DNA of 64,000 nt from NCBI RefSeq assembly GCF_010183535.1, contig NC_071333.1, forward strand, positions 6,508,587 through 6,572,586, written 5' to 3'. The notes beneath the pieces were generated by a model that did not search any database, was not told where the DNA came from, and was given only the letters and a program-made list of their open reading frames with translations. Below, in pieces: positions 46,901 to 60,776 of this stretch. The first letter of the stretch is position 1. Each line of letters begins with the position of its first letter. Source of the DNA: Caenorhabditis remanei (Eukaryota > Nematoda > Chromadorea > Rhabditida > Rhabditidae). The position numbers were made by a program, and so were the translations under genes.

Positions 46901-49900
46901 AAATTTAGCTGAAGTAAAAAATTTTATTGCCTGATATGTTTTTTCTTAGTCTCATCTTATAAGTGTTTTTCATATGGTCCACCATATCAGATAGCCCTCA
47001 TATTATTTTTGTTTGTACCATATGCTATTGTATTACCAGCCTGTTGGCTTTTTTCATTTAGACTTAAACCTCTTTGAACAAATCCCTTGTTCCATATGCG
47101 TGTATCTAATTGACACTATGGGCTTCACTAAATCTTCCTTTCTGTAGCCGATGGCATTAACTCCCTAAGATGCTCTCAAGAACCTTTTTGGTCTAATTAT
47201 TTGGGTGTACACACAGTGACAGGGGCTACAAACACATGTACAACATCATCTTACCGCATAAAACCAGCTGCCATACCCGCATTGCCCCCATCTTCTAGAG
47301 ATACGCCTTATTTGAAGTGCCTGTTACAGTGAGCCGCATCATCAGCTGTTGCTTGCGTTTTGTGTAGTCAGAAGCGATGTACTTTTTTCTTGGGCTATTT
47401 CGTTATGGTCACCAACGCATTCAAAACGAAAGTAGCCACACCTTTTCTTCGAACACTTTTGCTTAACTTTGCCTCTGTCAAACAGTAAAGACGTCTCGTT
47501 TTCTATATGTGAATATAATAAAATGACAGTGCTAGTCTTATTGTGATCAGATCGAATTACGGTCATCTTGATCAAAACTTTTCTCTATTCCACTCCGAGT
47601 TTTCCATTCGTTGCATCAGTTGTGTGTGTTGAAATGAATAGGTTTTTCGCAATGTAAAAGAAATGAGGTACGATGACGTTTAAAACGTATATGAAATTTT
47701 AATTGGTTGCCAGTATAAGTGGAATAAGCATGAGAATGTGTAGGGATGATTCAAGTTCACTTTTCTTTCTGATGGGTGAAAGTGTAAGTTTAAAACAAAC
47801 AGAATGTGAAAGTTCATCCCTGGTTTTAGTAATTCGGTTTTAGAACTTTCGTAGCTTGTGATGGAAATTTTCTTCATCCTGCATTTTTGAAATTCGAATT
47901 TTATTTTTTGTAACCCTAGTTATTGCAGTTCACGATGCTGAATATTGTACTTAATCGATACGAGAGTGAATATTAATTTTTCTTTAACCAGGCAGTTGTA
48001 ACATTTTTGATGACAAGAAGCATAGGTTGACCTTGCGTTGTAAAATATGACAATATTGTAGAGTTTACCAAAACTTTTGATAATCTAAAGCCACGAGATT
48101 TTAGTTCTCCTCGCACTGGTCTCATGTTTTTTTCAAGCTCTTATTCTCAAATTTCCTGATTTCCTCAAAATGTTATTCTCATCAGAAACTGTGAACTAGC
48201 GGATACACAGTTTCTCAACGCCGAATTTCACTTAATTACAAGTATCATCATCCCATGGTTTGCCCATCAATTTTCGGATCCTCTCTCCTCCTCCCTGTTT
48301 TCCTCTTCTTTTCCGATCGCATTGTTTCAAAACTCTTTTCTTCTCTTTTACACTATCCCGTCCTTTCGCTTAGCGCTCATAACAAATTGCCAGCTATTAG
48401 AACTGTTTTGTACCAGCAGACACCATTCTGTAGTATTCGATATTCCCAACTAACCAAGTTATTATTTTTTGGTTTTGAGGAAAAACAATAGACTGTAAAA
48501 CTGAAAACCGCTTGACCATGGGTAGTTTTGAGGACGCTGAAAACACAGAACACTGACTGCAATTTGGTTTTTTCCTTCTTTCTTCCAGTTTGGCAGACTC
48601 AGCAGGACGCCAGTTTCAAGGGTATAATTGGCCAGTGACATTTATACTGTACAAGAAATAGCTAGTCGGATTTCCTTACAAGGGCTGTGACATGGTTTTG
48701 TATATCAAAAGCTGATTTGGATTTCGAAAAGAGATCAGAAAAAGTTCAAGTTTGAAACAAGGAGACATTTCCTTATTTGCCTGTGTACTTCTAGCCAAGT
48801 AAAAAAAGATAGAGAAAAAAGATAAATAAATCCAATTTGTCTCGCAGATTTCCATTCTTGCACTTGTGTTCCGTTTGATTCATTGTATCATCATTCCGCC
48901 TAACTTGGCAAAAGTGTCTGTCACAAAAATTTAAACTTGAAATTTGTTTTTTTTTTCTAACAGTTTTTTACAAATATTTTGATATTGTTTATTAGAATTC
49001 ATGATACGGCATTTACGAAAACAAATTTTCTCTTTCACAGGTCTGAACCTTTTTCCCAGTTTTGTTTTTAACGTGACAATTCCAAAAACATTGCAATTTT
49101 TCAATATTTGTCTTTTCATCAGTTTCCACAATTTTTCACAAATTCATCCGGAATATTTGTTTTTTGTCCGTACCCATGTTGTCGAGGTGTCTTTCCCTTC
49201 TTTGTTTTTGATATTGTTTGCTGACATTTTCGTCAACTGTTTGTCAACTTTTAACCCTCCTCCAGCCTATCAATCCCGTTTTTTGTCACATATTGATACT
49301 TATGCAGGTGTGAGCGCGCACCACTCTCTTCTTCTGAAGTTTTTATTTTCTTTCATTTTCTGAATTTTTATCCTTCTGGTTCTATCTCGTTATCACCTTG
49401 AAAAAACGAAACTAAATTAATCCAATTATAGACCGACTTCGGATTGCAAGACACGTCTTCTTACACCATTTGTCTTGACAAGGTGAGTAACAACAGGCTG
49501 AGGAGAAGACAAATAGGATTACAAGATTTGTCACTCAAGATTTCATATAGTACACAACAATCCGAGAACCTACAATGCCTCTTGTCATCAGTCTTCAATA
49601 TAAATTAACATAAGCTGATGACAAATTGAGCTATGAAGAGTAATAGGGTTTGAAGCTCTGCAGCTGGGGTAGAATTAAGTTTTCAAATTTTGTTGGCGAA
49701 AAAAAAAGAGAATTGTATTGAAAGATAGCGTAGCAGGTAGGCATAGAAAGCGATGACCGAAACTTGTGCATACAAAAGAACTAAAAAGAGATGGCGCCTT
49801 TTATGAAACACCAATTTTTGAATAGAACGAGCTTATGCCCACATCTGCTCGTCCTCTTTACCGCGCCCGACACCATTTGATTTGAATGGGTTGTTGCTGT

Positions 49901-52900
49901 GGGGGACGGGTGGAAATTGCAATTTTGTGGGAAGAATCGGGAGTGCCTACTAGAAGCGATCCTTTTCTCTTTTTTGCGACATGACCGATGCCAAATGACA
50001 CGTGTCGTTCTTCTGGGCTTGCCGATTTTGATTTACTTGTCTTTGGGTGTTTCGCTTCCTGCGACTTTCGCTCCTCCGGAACCCTGATTTACGAGGCGAC
50101 GCGCGGCGTTTCTTAGAAGGGGCCACATTTTCATACACACACACCTTTCTTTTCGGTCCTTTAGTTGAAAAGAAAACCAAAACCAAAGAAAGTGGTCATT
50201 ATCTTAGCCACCTTCTCAAATTTCATCTATATTGTTAGTGTTATGAAAAATATGAAAGAAGGGGTGGGGATATGCGCTCACTACTTCCGGACACTCCTAT
50301 CTATTCATGATTTTGTTCTGATGAAAAATCTGATGAGAAAATTTAGAGAATGAAAGATAGGAAAAAATAATTATAGTTACTGATGTAAATAATTCAGTAC
50401 CAATAGCTCTTTATCAAGAAATGTGGTAATTTTACAAAAATAACCTAGTTGAAATTTTGAAAGATTGTATTATCTTGAAAATCTTTGTCCTTTTCTCTAA
50501 ACTGATCTCCAAGGTCGTTGGATATATCTCTTCCAAAACTCTAAAGAGGTTGTTTGTACTTGTACCTGATGGCTTATTTACCAATTACCCTTTCACCTCT
50601 CTACCGACCCACGCACGTGTCAAGGGATCCTCTCATTCTTCTCGCATTTCGCTTTTTGGCACACTGTCATCATTGTGTGTCCGTTTTTGTGTTTTGTCGG
50701 CAATTAGCAAAAAAGGCCGATTGTTTGGATATATACAGGTAGAAAGCTGGCGGATAAGTAAGCCGGTGCGTGTAATTGACAGTAACCTCATACTGTTTTG
50801 TGTTTCCGTTTTGTAACCCTATTCGTGTATAGTACACAAACAGTTCGTTTGCCTAACTGTCTGTCGGCATTTCCGTTCACTTTGATTTCGGCACCAAGTG
50901 CTTTTTTCGATAGTTATCGGATCTTTTCTCCATAACGGTGTCTTCTTCATCTCTCTTTCTTTCTTCCATTTTTCTTCACGTTATAAGTGTGTCTATGTGT
51001 TTTTTATCCTATCCTCGCGCACTCTTCTTACCGTTCACGGGCACTTTTATAGGCTTTGTTCCTCTTTTCACGGAATAGGCGGCAAAAAGGGTGCCGACAA
51101 GTCTGGTCGTCCTTATTCAATTGAAACGAAGCGGATTGTGGATATATATGTCATAATTCGAGATTTTTTGATTTCTCATCTACTCCCCAGAGGTGTTCTT
51201 TACATTCTTTCGTGCAAATATGTATCTACAAATCACTTAAGACCCCCGACTACAAAAAATGCTCCTTTGTACATTTCCCTAGAGTCTATTTCAGTCGTTT
51301 CATTCATTTAGTTCCAAAACATTAAGGTATTTATAGTATCCTATGAAAAACCCTCGATTATAACATTCAAATGCTAAGACTGTTAATATGTCTCCCTCTC
51401 CGGTACCATTTACTCAAGAAAAACACCTAAAGTGTCAAAAAATGGCATGCAAACAGAGAAAAACCCTTCTTCCGATGAATCACCTCTGACGGGGCCATCA
51501 TTTGGTGACACCTCCCCCCATGGTGGAGCTTTTAGCCAACACACCATTTGCCTTGACTCATTTTTTGGTTAGTGGCAAGTTTACACTTTGGAGGAACACT
51601 TTTCTTTGGTGGGATGTAAACATTTTTTGAAATTTCCAAAGCTTCATAAAGAACACTTCCCTAATTTTTTCTCTTGAGAAGAGTAATGTCCTTGTGCCTA
51701 ATGCGTCAGCAGGTGTTGTGAGAACTGTCTGTTCTCTTCGCCTTTCTAGGAAAATACTTGTAAGCATATTCTTCAACCCTAACCAAACACTATTGATACA
51801 TTTGCACTTTTTCGAACACTTCCAACATGCTTAGTCATTTTATGAATGTTCTTTTTGATCATGTAAGATGTCATGAAAAGTTAGACCCACTCCTCTTCTA
51901 AACACCTACTCAAAAAAGAAAAACGAAAACGAAAGATGCTAGCAGAAGTGTTCAAATAAAATATTTCTTCCTTTTTTTCTCGAAACAAGTCAAATCATCT
52001 CTTCCTCCCACGCCCTGATCCAAGTTCAGTTGTCTAGATTTTCAGTCTGCAAATTGTGAAAAAGAAAATGAGTTTTCTTAAATTTTTTGAACACTTTCCC
52101 ATACCTCACTATTTCTGTCCACCCTTTTTCGAGAAACGTCTCCTCCTACTTTTTCCACCATTTGAGCGGCTTGTGTGTGTAGACCCCTTCTGCGTCTTCA
52201 GAAGAAACAAGAAAAATAGTGGCTTCTTAGCTCCGCCCACTTTTGGTTTTCATATGGTTCACCCTTGTTCAGCAGAGAATGATTGCAAAAACGCATCTCA
52301 AGATTCATCATCATTTTTTCCATTAAAAATTTTTTTCGAAATATGAAATACATTTTTTTAATTTCCGGTCCCGATTTTTTTTCCTTGTTTCCTTCCTCCC
52401 TCCTACATTTCATTCCCAATCTCTTTCATTGCTCGTTTCTATCCAACATTTCACACCAAAACCTACCCAATTACATCAAAAGAGTCACCCTGTCGTCGCG
52501 CCACGCCGCCGACGTAGGGAAATTGTTCAGTAGTGGCTTAGGGGTGCCAATAATTACGGGCTCTTCTCAAAACCAGTCGGCTTCCGTCACCTCTCTCATT
52601 AGGACCAGCCACTAACCATGTCGGAAAAAAAGAGAAACTTCGCCTTGCCCAACACATGGTTTGTTTTTCCTTTTCCGCGTCTATCCACGAATATCCTTTA
52701 CTGTCCGGCAATTTGACAATAGTGTGACATTGAATTGTCAGGAAGAAAGCCGGAACATTATGTACCATTTTCATTTTTTTATTAGACTCACTTGATTTAT
52801 GTATATACCTTCTCACTTCTTTTCATCTCCTTATTTTCTCTCTGAGATACCGTGTACCTCTCTTCCGTTCTCTTTTCTGCATGATCGCACAGCGCTTTTG

Positions 52901-55165
52901 TAAGAAAATCAAGGAGAGATTGGTATCTATAGTTTTCGCCCATACTCCCCCCTATTGTGGTCCCCAAGACAATCTGACCTCTTTCCATGTATACATTGAA
53001 CCTGTAATTAACGGTTTCTAGCAATTAAACATAACCATCCGTCACTATATACTTAATTGCCATCCCTTCCAACAACATGATACTGTAGTCGTACAATAAT
53101 AAACAATGATGTTCCCTGAAGCTCCTAGAAAACTGATCTCGAGGTGGAATAAGAAACCACAAGACCAAGAGACGTCGAATAAAATGGGAAAGCAATAAAA
53201 GAGTTTTGATAATATGAAATGGATGCGAGAGGGCGAAAGGTGCGTTTGGGGTTGGCACCAGATGGTTATGAGGGAAACCGAAGAGTGCTCATAATCATCA
53301 TCTTGCGTTTTACTCCTCCCTCTTGCTCTTCTCACTTTTCTCATCATGAGTTAAATATATAAGTGGTCTCCCCGGTGGGAGAGAATCATCACTTTCCGAA
53401 ATTCCCTATTAATTCACGGTCATCCACAATTGCTCAATATTTTACTCTTTCAATCTTTCTTTTTGGTTTTCTGGTTTCTCAAGTTTAGATTATTCATAGG
53501 TTCTCAGAATTTTTGAAATATGTTCCGTCTTGAAGTCTACTTGCTCTTTTTTAAACTTTTTTATGGCAAGTGTTTCTTGGTCCCAGTGGAACTTTCTGAC
53601 ACCTTGACTAGTATCCAATATTCATTGCAAATTCAGGCACAAACCTGGTCTTGCGCGAAAAATTGGCGGAGGGCACGGCATTGTTTGTAAGGTGAACAAG
53701 TTCTCAGTTTCTGAATTTTTCATCATCCAGCACCTTTCTCACCAAAATTTCTTCGCCTACAAAAAACTAGGATCTTCAATTTTCTGGTTCCCAGCAGTCC
53801 CCCGGATTTCATTACTGCCGTTCCCATGAAGAGCCTAACGGAGAGCTTCATCCACTCTACTTGGGTTTCTTTCTCACTATAAATGTGTCAGATTGAGAGT
53901 ATCCGTTTAAATTGGAAAAGGAAACGGAAGAGGGGGCGCAGTGGCTACTGGGGAGGAGTGAGTCGCCAGAACTTTTACGCCTTTTTCGTGATGTTCTTCT
54001 TCTTCTGTCTCCTCCTTTTCTTTTTTCCATTTCGACCACATCCCCACCCATCCGTTGCCTATCTCCACTCAATCTATCCATTACTTGTCCCAAAACTAAA
54101 CAGCCCCATTTTAGGACCACCAAATTTTTTGAAACATCCAGTGTTTCTTCTCCAAAAACTTTTGTTTTGGAGAAAAGGATGAAGTGAGGGATAAGATGAA
54201 GAAACGAGAAAGACTATTAGCCTAATAAGTGTCTTGTAAAACATAAAAGCCTGCATTTCCAACTTTTTCGCATTTCCCATTTCTCATTTCTTATGTTTAT
54301 TTTCCTAACTAGTAAGTCATCATAATAGCAACCAATAATAACATGGGATGTGTTGCGCTCGCTTGATCTTCAGGCATAATTGATCCACTTCGCTACCATA
54401 TGCCACCACCTCATTATCTCATTTCGAAAAGCATCCACTCTTTAAACTTTCGGGTTCTCTCATCCCACTTCCCTTAGTCTACCCTGTCTAGGTTTAAGCT
54501 CTTTACCCACCCAAAAAACTCAAATCATGTTGGTTTTTTTGTGTCGACATGTACTCCTCTCTTTTTTCCAATCAGGTCGGAAACGCGGAGCGAGAAAAAG
54601 TTGATTTACTCTTCCCACCCAATTTGTTCGTTGTTCTGCACAAAATCTTTCTGCCTTTCTCTATTTTTTTACCTCCCATTGAAGGAATTTCATGTTTTTT
54701 TCGTCTCAAGCTCGAACTTCACTCTCTTGGTTGATTAATCCTGGTGCCTTGACACGAAATGTCAATAACTCAACTTGACATTCTCTCTCAAGAAAGGTTC
54801 TCTTGAATTTAGTCTAAGAACATGTCTATTTTCAGTTGATGTTGATGATACAAAACATGGAAAATGATGTTTTCCTCGTAGGGTCCCAATTTCATAATTT
54901 GTTGGGGTCACTGCTCCGCACAAACAGTCTTGGTCTTCATCTATACGAAAAATGTTCCCCAAAAATAAAAATTCTTTTAGAACCCTACAGAATTTTGAAA
55001 ACATCTGTTGTTCAGATGCTATCGCCCTTCAAATAAACCAACTATTTTGTCCTTCTCAACACTTTTTTTTATTTTTTATACTTCTTACATCTTATAGATT
55101 TTTATTCTCTCGAGTACTTCTTCAATTCTGAAATTTCAGCCACCAACTCGCCTTCCAATGTCAAA
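43979..55165. other. 11-kb non-coding region between divergent genes
   Basis: Lies between the starts of the minus-strand channel gene and the plus-strand pseudokinase gene. No frame in it has splice-supported coding character. It contains TATA-like words at about 46516-46522 and 46603-46611 next to a 7-bp hairpin (TTCTTGA / TCAAGAA), an ATATGGT-CC-ACCATAT inverted repeat at 46972-46987, and many pyrimidine-rich runs. A regulatory role for the pseudokinase gene is inferred from position only. A GAAATTTCAG acceptor ends at 55139, 26 nt before the pseudokinase ATG. Confidence 0.45.
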
Positions 55166-58100
55166 ATGAAGCTACACGACCTGCTTACAACTCTTCTCAC
55201 TCTCCATCTGACATCTACATTTTCCCTTGCCATCGCACCATTGTTCCCGTTTCTGGGACCATGTCAAAAGCGATGTATCACTCAGGTAATCCGATTTCTC
55301 ACAGCCTGGTCCGCCACATGTCTGCATAATTTATATGAGAACACTCGTCAAACAGGCTCTTCAAAAAAACGAACACATGTACCCTTTTCCATAATACAAT
55401 TGCTTAGATATAGTATTATTACAATGAAACGCATCAATCCGGGTCACTGATTCCAATTCCTCGGGATTGGGGATTAAAATTGTATACCGAATTCCACACG
55501 GGATTTTCTCAAGCTGAGGTTAACATATTGTTTTGCAGTTTGGAGAGATAAGAGAGCTAGTCACCAACACCGATTCTGTGTACCGCGAAATCGACGTCTT
55601 CAACAAAACCGAGTTCTCGCTGGTTAGTGGTAGTGATGATGATGTTTTTCATGTTCAATTTAGTTAGCATCTGGTTCCTGTCTTTTTTCTGATTATCTGG
55701 CCTTCTCGCTAAAACACCAGCTAATTAACTAAACTGAACATGAATTGTCGATATTAGTGAAGAGAGAAAACGTGTTCCATTTTACAGTGCAAATTGGGAT
55801 GCAACAGCCCCGAATACACTGAATTGAACCTGCCTGCGTTTCGCTTTGGACAATCTGCTTATCAACAAATTTCATTGAACGCTGAAGGTAAGACAAGGGT
55901 CTGGTATCGAGATAATTGATGAATAAAATTAGTCCAAACTAAAGTTGTTTTCAAATTTGAACTTCGATTTTTGTCAACTTGTTCAATTGTTCAAATTGTT
56001 CTCTTTTCCAACATCCATTTTCTAATTCTTCTTTTTTCATCTGACGTAGTACAAGGTCAATCAGTAAGCCAGCCTAATTCGACTAGAACTCACTCATCAA
56101 AAAGTGTTCCGCACTGTCACAAAATTTTTGGCGGTAAATGCAAAAAAGGGGGGCGAGAAACCGAAGATACAATGATTGATGGGAAATGTTGCGTGACGAG
56201 ATGAAATTTAATTTATGAGTGACGGGTGTGAAGTCGTTACCTACCTTTTAGAAATGTTATTTTTGATAAGAAGTTTTTCGGGGAAAACGTTTTGATGGGA
56301 AGAGGGCAGAATTAATAAGTGAAGGGTTGAAACCACTGGATAACAATGCAATTGATTAGAATTGAAACCCAAGGAATTTCAGACAAACCAACACGTGAAA
56401 GCATCGTGAAAGATGTCAGTATTCTTTGCCTTGACAATTTTCCCTACATGACCAAAAACAGTTCTACTACCATCAATAAGCGTGTGCTCACTGGAACAGT
56501 ATTGCTAGTACTGGACGATGGAGTTCCTGAAACAGACCATATCCATTTTGTCGAAATTGTTGCCAGAGATGCAGACGATGAAGATACATATATTGTATAC
56601 CAGGATTGGGTAAGTTGAAATAAGAAGTTTGAAAAATTGAATTCCCATTTTCTGTCACCTACAATTTGAGGCAACTTGTCATTATGTCAACCGTTACCTC
56701 TCAACGCTGAGGGATAGAACAAAGGCAATTTATTAAGCGAAGGTTAGGTGGCTATTCTGCAGATAAGGTGTTCTTTCCACAAGCGGTTTCTTCATTTTCC
56801 ATATTTTGTGTTTTGACAAGCTGGGACACTTCAAAGTGGGCGCCGCTCGTCAAATTAGTGATTTCCACGCCATCTTGAGCCAGCTTTGCATAAGTTAGTA
56901 GCTTTCTGCGAGTTATGAAGGGACGTGTGCGACAACTGAAGCGGACAGGCTGCTTTTCCTTCTTTCGAGAAACGGGTACCCCAAATAAATTCAAGTGGCT
57001 TTTGCCTGATTTTGTACTACATATGTAAGGTGCATCTTTTTTTTTGAAGATGAAAATTCAAAAAGTAGTATCTCGTACTTCTTCACAAAGAACCCGAAAC
57101 CACTTGAAAGTCGTACAATCCCAGAATTCCGGCAGATTCGCTCTCACGGAAAGGGCTTGCCAAGAAATGGTAAATGAATGTTGAGACGAGCGTGTGAAAG
57201 TGCCCCCTGAATTGAGTAATCTCTTCCCTTTCTAACTCATCATCATGATGGAGGCTTATGAGTTTGACCGGAGAAGGAAGGACCATCACCGGGGGTGAAA
57301 TAAGCGGGTTGTCATCTTTTAGATGACACTCGTTTGTCTTTTTTGATGTAGCGAGCACGGGTGGTCACAAAGCAAAAAGTATTACATAGTAGTTGTAGTA
57401 TGCATATTTTAGATATTCTCTACTCAAGGATTAAAAGGTCGTAGGGTGAGAAAGAGGGTAAACGATAGAGTTGTCAGCTAGTTTTATGTACTGATACAAC
57501 ACTGGGAAAAATAGAAGGGGTCTATTGAGATGGTCTTTTTTCAGTGCTACTCATCAAGCTGTAATTTCACGTTCAACACTCCCATCGAGACATCTTCTGG
57601 ACTGGAAGTCCGTTTGAGAGTTTCTACATTCGATGACAATGGATCAGTCGGAGGGCTTGTGTTATCCAGATGGTATAATATCAACCATATCTTGGCTAAC
57701 ACTTCTGTCGATATGAAACTGAAATCTGTTATTTGGAATGACGATAAAGCAGCAGCGCGTTTAGCATTTGACCGAGACGGAAGTGTCCATGTACCAACTT
57801 GCTCCCTTCAAATGATGTACAAAAATGCATTGAGTGCAGAATATAAACATGTGGATTTCCATTTGGTAGATTCATCATTTCTATATTAATGTTTTCAAAC
57901 AAAAATTCATTTTCTAGGATCGCACTCGAGAAATCATCATCAAGAAACTCGATTTCAACCAAACGTACACGATGCGTCTGGTCCCAGCCACGGACTCAAA
58001 TCGTCCATCAAGTGCTCTGGCAACCACTAAATTCCAAGTTCCGGCTTGCAGTGACATGGTTAACGACATGACCATGTGTGGTAAGTGAAACATGCAAAAG

Positions 58101-60776
58101 CTACATTTTTCATGGGATTTTTGGACGTTTTACGCACAACTGAACGCATCTCAGTAGTGGTATCAGTAGGGAAAATCTTGGATGAATGAGCCAAATGTCT
58201 TTGCACATTTATCTTACGAACATCCAATACGTTATTTTGTGAAGGCCAGGGGGAGACATAGAGGGACTTAATGTTTGCAAACTTAGAGTTGTTTTCTTGT
58301 ATTTGGGAATTGCGAAATACGTTTTTAGAAGTAGGGAATGAATATGGACTTAATTACAGCACCACCGCCTGTCATGTCGCTAACACCTCACTGGAACCTA
58401 TCATCAACCAACGGATGTGGACTGGTCATCGAATGGTCGTACTTTTCAGGTACTTATTCCTGAAATCAATTCTGATTTTTTTATTCAAAATATTTTTAGA
58501 CGGGTTCAAAAACCAGACCATCCCGATGATGTCCATGTCTCATTTCATGTTTTTTGTGCATCCTCTCATCACGGCAAACAATGAAAAATGTGAAAAATAC
58601 GAACCGATTCGAAGAGATGTTACATATACTCATCGCAAAGTTGTATTCTACGTCCCTGACGCAGAATGTAACTATGAAGTAGAAGTTTCTGCTTTTGATA
58701 CTAAACAAAGAACTAGTGAGGTTAAAAAAATCAAGGTAAGTTATGACTCGATAAGGTTTTGAAATCACTATTTAACCTTTTCAGATTTTCCCAATGAACC
58801 AACCTGCTTATATGTCGTTTCTCCTAGCAAAAGATATCCCAACATCAGTTGGTCTTGGACTACTTTTGGTTATCGTTCTGTTAAGCTTGGCTTTGTCGGT
58901 ATTGTTCGTTGTGCACAAGAAGAGAAAGAATACAAAAAAAATAGACGATGAGAGCTATGGAACTGGAGAACGGATGGTGTATGCATATGTTGATGCTACA
59001 GATGCCTCCAAAACAGTGATTGGTGTCAGACCGCTGAATTTCCGACTCGAACCAGTAGAAAATATCAATCGGAATATTGAAGCTGCGGTGAGTTCATAAT
59101 CATTAACACAACGGCTTCTTCTACATTTTTCACTATTCTTTCTCTTCCAACCCTTCTCTCCTTTTCAGCTCGCACAACGAACTTATGGATATAACCTTCA
59201 TAGTGGAACAAGAAGAGCAATGTGTCAAGTAATAACCCTTCTAATTCTAACTTTTTCTATCTTCAACTTCTTTGCAGAACGAACTCTATCCATACTACCA
59301 ACCACAGAATCCTTTCCGACGTGAGCCTCGAGAACCACGGATCCCGAGAAGCACTGTTGAGTTGTCGCGGAATGATCATACTTATGCCACGATAATGGAT
59401 TTCCGTAGCGAGACTGATATGAGTGATGAAGTATTCGAGGTATAAAGCGTACTCCTGTTTTTTCTATAAGAGTGACTACTTCTCTAACCAAAAATTTTAC
59501 AAGTGCCTGATCCGAAATGATTAATTTTTAAAGGACTCCTCATCATCCAGTCATAGCGAATCTCCATCTCTGTGCACGTTGCCACCAATCGCTCCATACG
59601 AATTTTTTGATAACTTCACTGCCTTTCCACTTCAAGACTTCCGAGTCCGTCCTCTACAGGAGCCTGTGGGAAGTCAATACTGGACAATGACAACAGCAAT
59701 GGACGTTGTTAGAGGACACTGTTATTCATTAAAAATTGCAAAAGACTACTGTAAGTTAATTAGATTTTTTAAATTCTCTCCTGAATTGTTTATTTTCAGC
59801 TGAACAAACGATAACAGCCATGCGGAAAGAGCTTGAGTTCCTAAAGATTCTTCCAGTGCATCAAAATTGTGTTAGTTCTGAAGGAGTTGTTTTGTCTAGA
59901 TGGGAGAACAATCCATATCAAATTGTTGGAATTCTCATGGAATTATGTCGTGGTGGATCTCTTCACAACTATATCATCTCTGTTGGTTCGGTGCTTCGCC
60001 GTCATGTAATTGGAACTCCAGAAGCTTCCACTAGTGGGAGACCAATTGAAAACAATGATTTGCCACTTAGAAGTTACAATGAATCACCAAACCCATCATC
60101 TGGCTACGACAGTTTTTCTAGTAAAGATAGAAAAACTCCAGAGACTCAAACTCACCAAGCAGCTGAATTCTCTCATCACTATGGTCGTGTCTCCATCCGT
60201 TTCACTCAATTCGCCGAACAGATATCCTCCGCGTTGGAGCATCTCCATCGGTCTGGTATTGTCCACACCAGAGTTACTACAATCAGTGTTTATCTCCTCC
60301 GTGATTACACTGATCCACTGGATATGTTGTGTGACCAAATGGTAAAACTGGGAGATTTCGGGAATGCTGCAAGAAATGCAGATGAGGTCGTCGTTGATCA
60401 AAGTCTCCAGCCACCTGAAGTTGCATTGGGGAAGAAATATGAAGCGAAGGGAGACATTTGGCAATTTGGAACCTGTCTTGCTGAAATGTGCAGTTTAGGA
60501 GTACCATTTCAAGCACAAAAGCAAATTCCAACATCTGGATTGGAAGAATTGTGAGTTTTTCAGAGTTGGAGAATGTTCTGAAACTAATAATCTGTTTTCA
60601 GTGACAAGCTACCATCAACCGCCGTGCTACAGGATGCCGCCAAAAGATGTCTCAATCCACGAAACCGACCATCCGCTTCTGATCTTCGTGGACTATTCCA
60701 AACGGATACGGCTCGCGACATCAAAGCATTGGACATGGCAACTATGGATCAGATGAGACAGTCATTACTTATTTAA
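55166..60776 (+). CDS. receptor-like protein with tyrosine pseudokinase domain
   Basis: Fifteen exons from 55166-55285 to 60602-60776 close in frame to 1030 aa. A signal peptide (LLTTLLTLHLTSTFSLA) is followed by a short Cys-bounded N-terminal unit (CQKRC, CKLGC). An ectodomain of fibronectin-like strands reaches about residue 490, then comes one membrane helix (LGLLLVIVLLSLALSVLFVV). A 150-residue Tyr/Arg/Ser-rich juxtamembrane stretch leads to a kinase-like domain to the end. The domain keeps a lysine in YSLKIAK, a helix-C glutamate (KELEFLK), LGDFGNA (DFG) and GDIWQFGTCLAEM. The catalytic loop reads VHTRVTTISVYLL, so the HRD aspartate and the asparagine are lost, and the glycine-rich loop is degenerate. 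Probably a signalling scaffold without phosphotransfer. MES-1 is an X-linked C. elegans pseudokinase of this general plan; identity with it is untested. Confidence 0.85.

Noticed and set aside
57011..57021. TTTGTACTACA, identical to the start of the miR-239 family
   Set aside because: Only TACTAC/GTAGTA and a short inner CATCTT/AAGATG stem can pair, with a large unpaired interior; not a plausible precursor.
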